DNA from: Oscillospiraceae bacterium | GTDB lineage: Bacteria; Bacillota; Clostridia; Oscillospirales; Acutalibacteraceae | Direction: 5' to 3' | Assembly: GCA_031261445.1 (NCBI GenBank) | Contig: JAISJQ010000021.1 | Span: 1-39,745, forward strand | DNA: 39,745 bases | Shown here: positions 9,457-17,345 of the stretch, one piece after another | How positions within the stretch are numbered: position 1 is the first letter of the stretch | How the letters are laid out: each line of letters starts with the position of its first letter | Made by a program: the position numbers and the translations under genes | The notes under the pieces: model-generated | Databases searched by the model: none | What the model saw: the letters and a program-made list of their open reading frames with translations, nothing else | Told to the model about the DNA's origin: nothing

Positions 9457-10047
9457 ATGTATCAATGTATGACACAAATTTCAGATATACAGGCGTACTT
9501 AAACGATGCGGCAGTGTTCGCCTTCGACTTTGAAACATCCCCAGACGAACCCTACCGCAACGAGGAAAAAGCCGCGCTCGACCCTCACAAATCGCACATC
9601 GTGGGGATCAGCCTCAGCATTGCCGAAGGCAGCGGCATCTATGTCCCGCTCACCCACAAAGTCGGCAAAAACGTCAGCAGCCCAACCAAACTGTGGGCGT
9701 ATCTTGCGGAGCTTTTCGCAAATCCCAAGGTTATCAAAATTGCTCACAACCTTGCCTTTGAGTCCATGTTCCTTTATGGAAGGGGCATCGTAGTGCAAGC
9801 CCCGGTTTATGACACGATTGCGGCAAGCCAGCCGTTCCGCCGCTTTTGTTGTGATGCCTGCCGATTGGCGTGGTGGAAGGCACATCCCAAACAAGTCAAC
9901 CGAAAAGCCATTTATAAGTACATTTGCCCTGTCTGTCACAAAGCCTTCACTGCTTACGGCAACAATCATCGCATTTACTGCTCTCGCAAATGTTACGGCA
10001 AATCAAGGGTGAAGGCATCTCGTGCCGGGCTGGCGGTGGCGAAATGA
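9457..10047 (+). pseudogene. Chimera: DNA polymerase A exonuclease stub fused to zinc-finger protein
   Basis: Residues 1 to about 122 are the 3'-5' exonuclease domain of a family A DNA polymerase (VFAFDFETSPDEPYR, KIAHNLAFESMFLYG, YDTIAASQP). At about 9825-9835 the sequence switches to a cysteine-rich protein, RRFCCDACRLAWWKAHP then YICPVCHKAFTAYGNNHR and YCSRKC. This is the zinc-finger protein usually found before tandem serine recombinases in clostridial elements. The polymerase domain (normally another 450-500 residues) is missing. A deletion joining the two frames explains this. The fused frame is open, so a hybrid protein could be made. It should not have polymerase activity. Confidence 0.8.
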
Positions 10048-10214
10048 GCAAGCAAGAAGCCGTCATGCACTATAAAGCCGCCATTGCCGTCTTTCGCAAA
10101 TGGCTTGAATCGGGCCTCATCACCGCTGAGGACTTCGCCATAATAAGCACAAACACCGCCGAAAAATACGGCATAAGTTCTATGAGTATTTTCTTCGAAA
10201 GCTCTCCGAATTGA
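10044..10214 (+). CDS. SHOCT-like small protein, 56 residues
   Basis: The protein begins MSKQEAVMHYKAAIAVFRKW and has the pattern WLESGLITAEDFAIISTNTA, typical of SHOCT-like short helical domains encoded just before serine recombinases in clostridial elements. Its ATG overlaps the chimera's stop (ATGA), so translation is coupled. The function is unknown. Confidence 0.7.
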   Translation: MSKQEAVMHYKAAIAVFRKWLESGLITAEDFAIISTNTAEKYGISSMSIFFESSPN

Positions 10215-10272
10215 CTTGCTATTTTATCGATTTAGAGTGATATATAGTAATGCGAAAGGAGGGATGAACCCT

Positions 10273-11539
10273 ATGATTATAAAGGATGTAACACCCGCTG
10301 CACCGCCGCCGAAACGCAAAAATGTGGCGGTGTATGCGCGGGTATCCTTGCGGCACAGAAGAGATGCTTCACAGTCTGGCGGCGCAGGTCAGTGCCTACA
10401 GTGAACTGATTCAAGGCAACCCCGATTGGAACTACTGCGGTGTGTATGCCGACGAAGCTCTGACGGGAACGAAGGACACCCGCCCAGAGTTTCAGCGGCT
10501 GGTTGCCGATTGCCGGGTCGGGTTGATTGATACGGTGATTACAAAATCCATCAGCCGCTTTGCGCGGAACACGGTCACGCTGCTGGAAACGGTGCGGGAA
10601 CTGAAAACGATAGGCATTGATGTGTTTTTCGAGGAGCAGAACATACACAGCCTTTCCTGCGAGGGGGAACTTATGCTGACCATTCTCGCCGGATATGCCC
10701 AGGAGGAGAGTATGTCTTGTTCCGAAAATGTAAAATGGCGAATCCGCAAGGATTTTGCGGAGGGCAAGCCCAGCACCGGTAAGATGCTGGGGTATCGGCT
10801 CAAAGATGGCGTGTTGACCATCGTGCCGGAGGAAGCTGAGGTGGTTCGGCAGATTTTCGATGACTATCTTAGCGGCATGGGAACGCTGGCGATAAAGAAA
10901 AAACTGGCTGCAGAGGGCATCAGCTTCAGCCAAACGGGGATAAGCCACATTCTCCGAAACGAGAAGCACAAGGGGTGCTTGCTTCTTCAAAAGACCATTG
11001 TCACCGACCACATCAGCAAAAAGCAAATTCGCAATGACGGTCGCCTGCCGCAGTTCTATGTTACCGACAGCCACGAGCCTATCATCAGCGAGGAGATTTT
11101 TGATGCGGTGCAGACAGAGATTGCACGGCGGGCGGCCAAGCATAACAGCGGTAATTTCCCCGCTCGGCAGTACCCCTGCACTGGGATGATTCGCTGCGAA
11201 AAATGCGGTGCTTCCTACCGCCGCAAACACGCAGCGGCGGGCAGCAAGTATGAGAAAATCGTATGGATTTGCGCCACCTTCAACACGCTCGGCAAGTCCG
11301 AATGCGATAGCCAGCAGATACCAGAAGACATTCTGCTGGCGAAGATTGCCGAAGTGGGAGGGCTTGACAAAGTTGCTGAGATTATTGTTCCCGCCCACAA
11401 CCGCCTTACATTTATAATGAAAGACGGCTCGACCATCGAATCCGAGTGGCAGCACCGTTCACGGAGCGAAAGCTGGACGGATGAAATGAAGGCCGGAGCC
11501 GCCGAACACGCCAAGCGAGGAGGTGCGAAGAATGGCTAA
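10273..11539 (+). pseudogene. Large serine recombinase 1, frameshifted
   Basis: This is an integrase of the large serine recombinase family. The start at 10273 is nine bases from GGAGGG; an ATG at 10264 is too close to the site. VAVYARVS carries the catalytic serine at residue 25. One extra T at about 10348 then shifts the frame, and the sequence resumes as CGTEEMLHSLAAQVSAYSE. The rest is intact: TKSISRFARNT, YAQEESMSCSENVKWR, the recombinase domain with RNEKHKGCLLLQKT, and a zinc ribbon (RCEKCGASYRR, WICATF, SECDSQQI). Length is 3n+1. As read, only a short N-terminal peptide would be made. Confidence 0.9.
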
Positions 11540-13110
11540 CATCACCATGATTCCGGCGAAAAAGACCATGTACGCTACTTCCGGGCAAGCGACTAATCCT
11601 CTCGGCAAGCGATTGACAGCAGGATACGCCTGCGTGAATACAGACAAAGAAGAACAGGAGAACAGCTTTGAAGCGCAGGTTCGGTACTACACAAATTACA
11701 TTCAGAAACGCCCCGATTTAGAGTTTGTTTCGGTGTACACGGATGATGGAATCTCGGCCACGTCAACGGCCAACCGGGACGGCTTCAATTCGATGATAGC
11801 CGATGCGCTGGCGGGCAAGTTCTCGCTCATCGTCACGAAATCGGTCAGCCGCTTTGCTCGTAACACTGTCGACAGTCTTTCCGCAATCCGCAAGCTCAAG
11901 GAAAAAGGCGTGGAGGTGTTCTTCGAGAAAGAGCAGATTTGGACATTTGACGGCAAGGGCGAGTTGCTCATCACCATTATGAGCTCCTTGGCGCAGGAAG
12001 AGTCGAGGAATATTTCGGAAAACACGACGTGGGGACAGCGCCGCCGAATGCAAGAAGGCAGGGTTTCCATGGCCTACAGTCAGTTTCTCGGCTATGCCAA
12101 GGGCGAGGACGGCAAGCCGGAGGTAGTTGAGGAAGAGGCTGCTATCATTCGGCTTATCTACCGCCTTTTCATCGATGGCAAAACGCCATCGGCTATCGGC
12201 AAGTACCTCACCAACCACGGCATCCCCACTCCCGCAGGTCAAAGAAGTCTGGCAGACCGCCGTTATTCGGTCGATTCTCACGCAAGAGAAGTACGCCGGA
12301 AACGCCTTGCTGCAGAAGGGCTTCACGGTGGATTTCCTCACAAAAACCCGCAAGAAAAACGAAGGTGAGATACCTCAGTTTTTCGTTGAGGACAGCCACC
12401 CCGCCATCATCAGCGTGGATGAATGGGAAACAGTACAAGCCGAAATGGAGCGGCGCAAGTCACTCGGCCGCCCAATGGGCTGTAAATCCCCATTCTCGGC
12501 GCGAATTGTCTGCGCAGACTGCGGCGGATACTTCGGGCGAAAGGTCTGGGGCAGCTACAAGGGCGACAAAACCCGCCGCCGCTACATTTGGCAATGCAAC
12601 AACAAATACGATGGCGACCACCGCTGCACCACGCCGCACATCACCGAGGACGATTTGAAATCTCGGTTCTTGGCGGCTTGGAACGGCATGGCTGGCAACC
12701 GCGAAGCCCTCATCGCCGACTGCCGTACCGCAAAAACGCTGATATGTGATTGTAAAGACATCAATGCCGAGATAAACGAACTGGAGCGTGAGGTGGAAGT
12801 GGTCACCGAGCTTTCCAGAAAAGCCATCTTTGAGAACGCCCGCACCGCCCAAAATCAAGCGGAGTTTAATGAGCGCAACAACGGCTACATCGAACGAATC
12901 AACATTGCCCGCAACAGAATTGACGAGTTGACCGCAGAAAAGCGCCGCCGCCAGCACAAGGCGCACATTCTCGAAAGTTACATCCGAAACCTCGAATCCA
13001 ACCCACAGACACTCGATGAGTTTGACGATAAGGTTTGGCTGACCTCCATTGAGAAGGCAGTCGTGGCGGAGGACGGAAAACTCACATTCCGCTTCTATGG
13101 ATGGGAGTGA
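11532..13110 (+). pseudogene. Large serine recombinase 2, frameshifted and catalytic serine lost
   Basis: The gene overlaps recombinase 1 by eight bases, with an AGGAGGTG site before the ATG. Where the family has Y-C-R-V-S-T-D, it reads YACVNTDKEEQENSFEAQV, so the catalytic serine is asparagine and the nearby arginine is gone. The rest of the catalytic core is recognisable (TKSVSRFARNT, SSLAQEESRNISENT). An extra base at about 12240 shifts the frame between GIPTPAG and KEVWQTAVIRSILTQEKYAG. The zinc ribbon (CADCGGYFGRK, WQCNNK, RCTTPHI) and a long coiled coil follow. The protein has two independent reasons to be inactive as a recombinase. Confidence 0.9.
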
Positions 13111-13136
13111 AGCTATCGGATGAACATTCCCAAATT

Positions 13137-13166
13137 ACGGCTCGTCGAAAGACGGGCTGTTTTTTG
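13137..13166 (+). terminator. Terminator after the recombinases
   Basis: The stem GGCTCGTC / GACGGGCT with a GAAA loop is followed by six T. This is the last element-like signal I can see, so the element's right end probably lies nearby. Confidence 0.75.
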
Positions 13167-13384
13167 CGTCTACCTCCGATAACATGCAAAAATCAACCTT
13201 TTTTGAAAGGCGTTAAACTTTGGTGCATTGCTAAAATTCTTTGGTGCAGGCGTTAAAAGATACCCCCGATTTAGGGCGATTTTCGTTTTTGAGGCGTTTT
13301 CGCACTCTTTTTCGTTGGAATACAACGGCAATTCTTCAACGGCAGTTGCAGGGAAAAGCCCACTGCTACGCCGTTTCAAGGCAC

Positions 13385-13437
13385 AAAAAACTACCATCAA
13401 GGAACGGATTGACCGTTATCCATTGATGGTAGTTACT
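13385..13437 (-). terminator. Terminator of the initiator tRNA
   Basis: The arms CTACCATCA / TGATGGTAG (13391-13433) are followed on the minus strand by six T. It begins directly after the tRNA CCA end. Confidence 0.75.
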
Positions 13438-13438
13438 G

Positions 13439-13514
13439 TGGTTGCGGGGGAGGGACTTGAACCCACGACCTTCGGGTTATGAGCCCGATGAGCTACCAAC
13501 TGCTCCACCCCGCG
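13439..13514 (-). tRNA. Initiator tRNA-Met (CAU)
   Basis: Read on the minus strand it begins CGCGGGGTGGAGCAG and has an anticodon loop CTCATAA (anticodon CAT). The first base C faces A72, an unpaired end, and the anticodon stem has GGG/CCC; both are marks of initiator tRNA. The CCA end is encoded. It lies just beyond the element's right part and could be near the integration site, but no attachment repeat is visible. Confidence 0.93.
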
Positions 13515-13652
13515 GTTGGTGCACATATTATAGCACAAAAATCCGCGTTTATTTTTCCAAATCAGAAATTTTGCAGAAGAGAGCATAAAAATCTAAAAAC
13601 GATTAACAAATTAGTCACATTTTCTATTTTGGAAAAAACCAGACCTCTTCCT

Positions 13653-13661
13653 GTGTTATAA
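13653..13661 (+). promoter_or_regulatory. Extended -10 promoter of the 39-residue peptide gene
   Basis: TGTTATAAT is a perfect extended -10 (TGnTATAAT) about 50 bases upstream of the peptide start. No good -35 box is present, which is usual with an extended -10. Confidence 0.6.
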
Positions 13662-13710
13662 TATTGCCACGCAGAAATCTACCAAAACATCCAACGAAAG
13701 GAGTCGCATC

Positions 13711-13830
13711 ATGGCATTCTTTACCGAAATCATCACCACTGTGCAGACTTGGCTGGCAACGCTGAACTTCGCCGATGGCATTCAAGCGTTCATCGATGGC
13801 ATTTTCAATGCTTTCAAAGGCCTTGCCTAA
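13711..13830 (+). CDS. 39-residue amphipathic peptide
   Basis: The peptide begins MAFFTEIITTVQTWLATLNF and ends DGIFNAFKGLA. It has a GAAAGGAG site seven bases before the ATG and an extended -10 promoter, so it looks like a real gene. It is hydrophobic and aromatic, with few charges (one Glu, two Asp, one Lys) and a likely amphipathic helix. It has no signal peptide. A GCGGCGCAG / CTGTGCCGC hairpin at 13855-13877 follows. It might be a membrane-active peptide, a leader peptide for the acetyltransferase operon, or a secreted peptide. I do not recognise a family. Confidence 0.65.
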   Translation: MAFFTEIITTVQTWLATLNFADGIQAFIDGIFNAFKGLA

Positions 13831-13953
13831 GCGCTAACGCAAGAAAACATGTAAGGCGGCGCAGTTTCGGCTGTGCCGCTGTGCATATTTAATAGGCACG
13901 CCTTGCGGCGTGGCACGCTGGCTGGAGGAAAATGTGGAATGGAGGGCAGAGTT

Positions 13954-15012
13954 ATGATTACCTACAGACAAGCTACCCTGCAAGACATTGACACCATTGC
14001 GAATATGAGTAGGCTGCTTTATTCGCCAAGCAACACGCTTGAAAGCCTTCGCGCTGAGGCTGCCGAGCATCTGCAAACCGATAAATGGGCGACATTTCTC
14101 GCGTTTGACGGTGAAACGCCTGTCGGTCTGTGTGAGGTTACCTTGCGGACGGATTATGTTGAGGGAACAGAAAGCGGTGGTGTTGTGGGATATTTGGAGG
14201 GCATATATGTGTCGCCGGATTATCGCAACAGACATATTGCAAAGTCACTGGTTGAAATCGCCGAAAAATGGTCGGCAAAGCAGGGATGCGCCGAATTTGC
14301 CAGCGACTGCAAACTGGACAATACGGACAGTTTGGCGTTTCACCTAAAAATCGGATTTGAGGAAGCTGGACGCAATATTCACTTTGTGAAGAAGCTGCCA
14401 GCTATTGAAGTACACCCAATTTGCCCAGCTGGAGGGCTTGCCGCTATGACCCACAAGGGCACAGTCGCGCTCGAAACCGAGCGGCTCATTCTGCGGCGGT
14501 TCACGCTGGAGGATGCCAACGCCGCACATAAAAATTGGTTTTCAGACCCAGATGTTGCCATGTATATGCGCTGGGACGCACACACGGATATTTCACAAAC
14601 GCAGGAGTTTATCCGCCTTTTTGTTGGAAGTTATGAGAAGCCGGATTTTTATCGCTGGGCAATTACATTGAAGCAAGATGGTCAAGCCATCGGTGCGATT
14701 GGTTTTCAAATTGACAGCGAATATGATGGCGTGGCCGATGTTTCCTATACGCTGTGCAAAGCGTTCTGGCATCAAGGGATTGTATCCGAAGCCCTCAAAG
14801 AGGTTTTGAGATTTGCGCTTTTAGAAGTTGGTGTGAATCGCGTAGAGGCATTTCATGCCGTCAGCAATCCTGCCTCTGGTCGGGTGATGCAAAAAGCTGG
14901 CATGATTCTCGAAGGTCACGCCCGGCAGAAATATAGAAGCCATCGCGGACTTGAGGATAGTGATTTATACGCCATTCTCGCGGAGGATTACCGAAAGGAC
15001 AAAGAATCGTGA
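13954..15012 (+). CDS. Fused acetyltransferase: AAC(6')-like plus RimJ/L-like GNAT
   Basis: This 352-residue protein carries two GNAT domains. Residues 1-150 (MITYRQATLQDIDTIANMS, LRTDYVEGTESGGVVGYLEG, CAEFASDCKLDNTDSLAFH) match the pattern of aminoglycoside 6'-N-acetyltransferases, although the acetyl-CoA loop reads YRNRHIAKSLV rather than the usual RxxGIG form. From residue 165 a RimJ/RimL-like domain begins MTHKGTVALETERLILRRFT. The start at 13954 is seven bases from GGAGGG. An internal GGAGGG at 14431 lies nine bases before the ATG at 14446, so the second domain may also be made separately. It heads an overlapping four-gene operon. The substrate is uncertain. Confidence 0.75.
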   Translation: MITYRQATLQDIDTIANMSRLLYSPSNTLESLRAEAAEHLQTDKWATFLAFDGETPVGLCEVTLRTDYVEGTESGGVVGYLEGIYVSPDYRNRHIAKSLVEIAEKWSAKQGCAEFASDCKLDNTDSLAFHLKIGFEEAGRNIHFVKKLPAIEVHPICPAGGLAAMTHKGTVALETERLILRRFTLEDANAAHKNWFSDPDVAMYMRWDAHTDISQTQEFIRLFVGSYEKPDFYRWAITLKQDGQAIGAIGFQIDSEYDGVADVSYTLCKAFWHQGIVSEALKEVLRFALLEVGVNRVEAFHAVSNPASGRVMQKAGMILEGHARQKYRSHRGLEDSDLYAILAEDYRKDKES

Positions 15013-15365
15013 GTACATTTGCAGAAGTGAAGCTATTTCAAGTGAAGCCAGGCAAGCTGGCGGAATTTGAGGCTTTGATTGCCGAAATTTCCAAAGAACA
15101 CCGGGCGCAGGAGGGCGTTCTTTTCTTGAAATGCATGAAGCGATTTTTTACCATTGACGGCGTTCCCTTGGGTGCGCCGCCGCGGGAACTGACAAAAGTC
15201 GTGAAATGCGTCAAATACTATTCCTACTGCGAGTTTGACACAAAAGAGAGCTACGGAAAAGTCACAAAATGGTGGTTTGACAATTACGGCAAAGCCGTGG
15301 GCAAATTGCTGATTGCGCCGTGGGATATGATGAGCGGGTATACGTTGGAGGAGGATGAACAATGA
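15009..15365 (+). CDS. Small alpha-beta barrel-like protein (ABM-like), 118 residues
   Basis: The protein starts with GTG at 15009, overlapping the TGA of the upstream gene. It begins MSTFAEVKLFQVKPGKLAEF, a pattern like that of antibiotic-biosynthesis-monooxygenase (dimeric alpha-beta barrel) proteins: a strand, then a PGKxxEF helix, then a QEGVLFLKCMK strand. The C-terminal half (WWFDNYGKAVGKLLIAPW) is not standard for the family. It lies between two acetyltransferases with overlapping starts and stops, so it is made with them. The function is unknown. Confidence 0.65.
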   Translation: MSTFAEVKLFQVKPGKLAEFEALIAEISKEHRAQEGVLFLKCMKRFFTIDGVPLGAPPRELTKVVKCVKYYSYCEFDTKESYGKVTKWWFDNYGKAVGKLLIAPWDMMSGYTLEEDEQ

Positions 15366-15931
15366 CCCACAAAGGCACAGTGCCGCTCGAAACCGAGCGG
15401 CTCATTCTGCGGCGGTTCACGCTGGAGGATGCAGAGCCAATGTTCCGAAACTGGGCAAGTGATCCGGAAGTCAGCAAATATCTCACATGGCCAACGCATG
15501 AAAATATTGCGGCATCCAAAAATGTCATTGCCGACTGGCTGCCCCTCTACGAAAACCCCGGCCACTATTCGTGGGCGATTGTGTTAAAGTCGCTTGGTGA
15601 GCCAATCGGAAGCATTGCCGCAGTGATAGTGGATGACGATGTGCAAATGGTTCACATTGGATATTGCATTGGCAAGACGTGGTGGCGGCAGGGCTACACT
15701 TCAGAGGCGCTGACCCGATTGGTGCGGTTTTTCTTTGCGGAAGTCGGCGCGAACCGTATCGAATCACGGCACGACCCGCGCAATCCCAACAGCGGCAAGG
15801 TGATGATGAAGGCCGGATTGCAATACGAAGGCACACACCGCCAGTCGGACAAAAATAATCAAAGCGGTTTCTGCGATGTCGCTTATTATGCCATCCTCGC
15901 GGAGGATTACCGAAAGGAGATAACCCCATGA
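15362..15931 (+). CDS. RimJ/RimL-type GNAT acetyltransferase
   Basis: This 189-residue enzyme begins MTHKGTVPLETERLILRRFT and has WAIVLKSLGEPIGSIAAVIV, a GYCIGKTWWRQGYTSEAL acetyl-CoA segment, and ANRIESRHDPRNPNSGKVMM, all typical of the family. Its first 71 bases match 14446-14516 with three differences, and its last codons match those of the fused gene. It is therefore a duplicate of the fusion's second domain that differs in the middle. It overlaps both neighbours by four bases. Confidence 0.85.
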   Translation: MTHKGTVPLETERLILRRFTLEDAEPMFRNWASDPEVSKYLTWPTHENIAASKNVIADWLPLYENPGHYSWAIVLKSLGEPIGSIAAVIVDDDVQMVHIGYCIGKTWWRQGYTSEALTRLVRFFFAEVGANRIESRHDPRNPNSGKVMMKAGLQYEGTHRQSDKNNQSGFCDVAYYAILAEDYRKEITP

Positions 15932-16866
15932 ACAACACAACCTACACCCGCGCCCGCGATTTTCTCTACCGTAACGCCCGACCACTGGACTTCGCCCGTT
16001 TTCAATATCACTTTGAAAATGGATCGAAAGAAGCCGTACTAAACGCGCTCGCCGCCTATCAAAACGAGGACGGCGGCTTCGGTCACGCGCTAGAGCCGGA
16101 CGCGTGGAATCCCCACTCGTCCCCGATTCAGACATGGACAGCGACGGAAATTTTGCGGGAAATCGGCTTCACTGACAGTAGGCATCCAATTATAAAAGGC
16201 ATTTTGCGATATTTGGCGGGTGGGCAGGACTTTGATGGGGAATATTGGGATAATGAGCCTCTCAGCAACAACGATTATCCCCACGCTCCGTGGTGGCATA
16301 AGGAAAACCCGCATATTGTCAAGCACGACTGCAATCCCACCGCTGTCCTTGCCGGATTCATCGTTCGTTTCGCGGAAAAAACCGATGATTTGTATGCGCT
16401 CGGTTGCCAGATTGCAAAAGCGCAGTATGATATTTACGCCGATGATGCTTTTGCCGATGAGGGTATCGTACACGATGGGCATGGGTTGTTCTGCTATCTT
16501 AGAATGTGGCAATATTGCTCGGATGCAAATGCAAGCGATGTATTCAATTTGGCTGATATGGGCGAGCGTTTGAAGGCAGATGTAAAGTGCGGTATAACCG
16601 CCGACAAAGCCGCATGGGAAACCGACTACATATACAAACCGTCGTTCTTTTTCAATAGCCGTGACAGCATCTTTTACGTCGACAATAAGGACATTGCCGA
16701 TTATGAATGTGACTTTATCATCCGCACACAGCAGCCAGACGGCGCGTGGCCGATCCCGTGGGGCTGGGCTGATTATCCGGAGGAATGGGCGGTCAGCAAG
16801 AATTGGTGGAAAGGCAACGGCGCATTACTGAATTTGCTGTATCTGCAGGGGATGGGGCGGTTGTGA
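15928..16866 (+). CDS. Terpene-cyclase/prenyltransferase-like alpha-alpha toroid protein
   Basis: The 312-residue product begins MNNTTYTRARDFLYRNARPL. It has repeated toroid motifs, AYQNEDGGFGHALEPDAW near residue 45 and TQQPDGAWPIPWGWADYPEE near residue 270. These resemble the QW-type repeats of squalene cyclases and the prenyltransferase alpha-alpha barrel. No catalytic DXDD motif is seen, so cyclase chemistry is unlikely. Related proteins are annotated only by fold. It is the last gene of the overlapping operon; AAAGGAG lies before the ATG within the upstream gene. Confidence 0.75.
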   Translation: MNNTTYTRARDFLYRNARPLDFARFQYHFENGSKEAVLNALAAYQNEDGGFGHALEPDAWNPHSSPIQTWTATEILREIGFTDSRHPIIKGILRYLAGGQDFDGEYWDNEPLSNNDYPHAPWWHKENPHIVKHDCNPTAVLAGFIVRFAEKTDDLYALGCQIAKAQYDIYADDAFADEGIVHDGHGLFCYLRMWQYCSDANASDVFNLADMGERLKADVKCGITADKAAWETDYIYKPSFFFNSRDSIFYVDNKDIADYECDFIIRTQQPDGAWPIPWGWADYPEEWAVSKNWWKGNGALLNLLYLQGMGRL

Positions 16867-16889
16867 GGAAACAAAATCCAGAAAAGCCC

Positions 16890-16918
16890 TTGTGCATTTG
16901 CCAAAAATCTGCTATAAT
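16890..16918 (+). promoter_or_regulatory. Promoter of tRNA-Leu
   Basis: TTGTGC (16890-16895), 17 bases, TATAAT (16913-16918). The box continues as TATAATATGCACAG, a 14-base string also found at the promoter at 39518. Confidence 0.7.
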
Positions 16919-16930
16919 ATGCACAGCCAC

Positions 16931-17013
16931 GCGGTTGTGGTGGAATTGGCAGACACGCTGGTCTTAGGAGCCAGTACTTCGGTATGCGGGTTCGAGTCCC
17001 GCCAACCGCACCA
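16931..17013 (+). tRNA. tRNA-Leu (UAG)
   Basis: Acceptor arms GCGGTTG / CAACCGC pair fully. The anticodon loop is CTTAGGA (anticodon TAG), there is a variable arm, and the CCA end is encoded. The length of 83 bases with a long variable arm fits leucine. A family A repeat begins five bases after it. Confidence 0.95.
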
Positions 17014-17017
17014 TTTC

Positions 17018-17057
17018 AATGAACAATGAACAATTGACAATGTACAATGGTCAATGC
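17018..17057. repeat. Family A repeat after tRNA-Leu
   Basis: Tandem copies of AATGAACAATGAACAATTG-like sequence. Other copies lie at 30103-30202, 34017-34052, 35229-35263 and 35332-35366. Confidence 0.8.
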
Positions 17058-17062
17058 GGACA

Positions 17063-17092
17063 CAGGCGTGAGGCTTTGCGGCTTCACGCCTG
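17063..17092. repeat. Stem-loop after tRNA-Leu
   Basis: Arms CAGGCGTGA / TCACGCCTG enclose twelve bases. The T-run is weak, so it may be a terminator or another palindromic repeat. Confidence 0.5.
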
Positions 17093-17119
17093 TTTCGCCT
17101 CTACAGACCGCACGCCTCT

Positions 17120-17205
17120 GTAGGGGACGCCGCCTTCGGCGTCCCGCTGTCTAGTTTCTAAAATCTAGAATCTAGTCAGCGGGCGACCACAAGGGTCGCC
17201 CCTAC
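17120..17205. repeat. Inverted pair of GTAG-hairpin repeats with a family C repeat
   Basis: GTAG plus a GGGACGCCG hairpin on the plus strand (17120-17145) faces a reverse copy (17181-17205, GGGCGACC arms). Between them lies CTAGTTTCTAAAATCTAG, family C. The two hairpins have different stems that both pair, as in REP/BIME units. The whole 17,014-17,345 gap is filled by repeats and the next gene's promoter. Confidence 0.75.
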
Positions 17206-17276
17206 AACCCCCAAAAATCATCAGTTTTCCTCTTGCAATCTGAAAGTTGATTTCCGTGCCCTCGCCGCGCAGGCAC

Positions 17277-17305
17277 TTGAAAACCCACGCAAAGAGTGCT
17301 ATAAT
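17277..17305 (+). promoter_or_regulatory. Promoter of the coiled-coil gene
   Basis: TTGAAA (17277-17282), 17 bases, TATAAT (17300-17305), about 40 bases before the ATG. Confidence 0.7.
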
Positions 17306-17345
17306 AGAGAGCGAAACAGGAAAATGCAGGAAAGGCGGGATTCGA

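Noticed and set aside
10277-11455. Minus-strand open frame of 392 codons
   Set aside because: It is antisense to recombinase 1, which has clear family motifs.
6940-12250. Programmed frameshifting in the helicase and recombinases
   Set aside because: No slippery heptamer or obvious downstream structure at the shifts; four unrelated contexts in one decayed element fit mutation better.
13170-13400. Minus-strand 76-residue open frame next to tRNA-Met
   Set aside because: No ribosome site and no recognisable family; it overlaps the tRNA terminator. Likely chance.
13439-13514. tRNA-Met as the element's attachment site
   Set aside because: I see no duplicated tRNA end in the window, the left end of the element is not included, and large serine recombinases seldom use tRNA genes.
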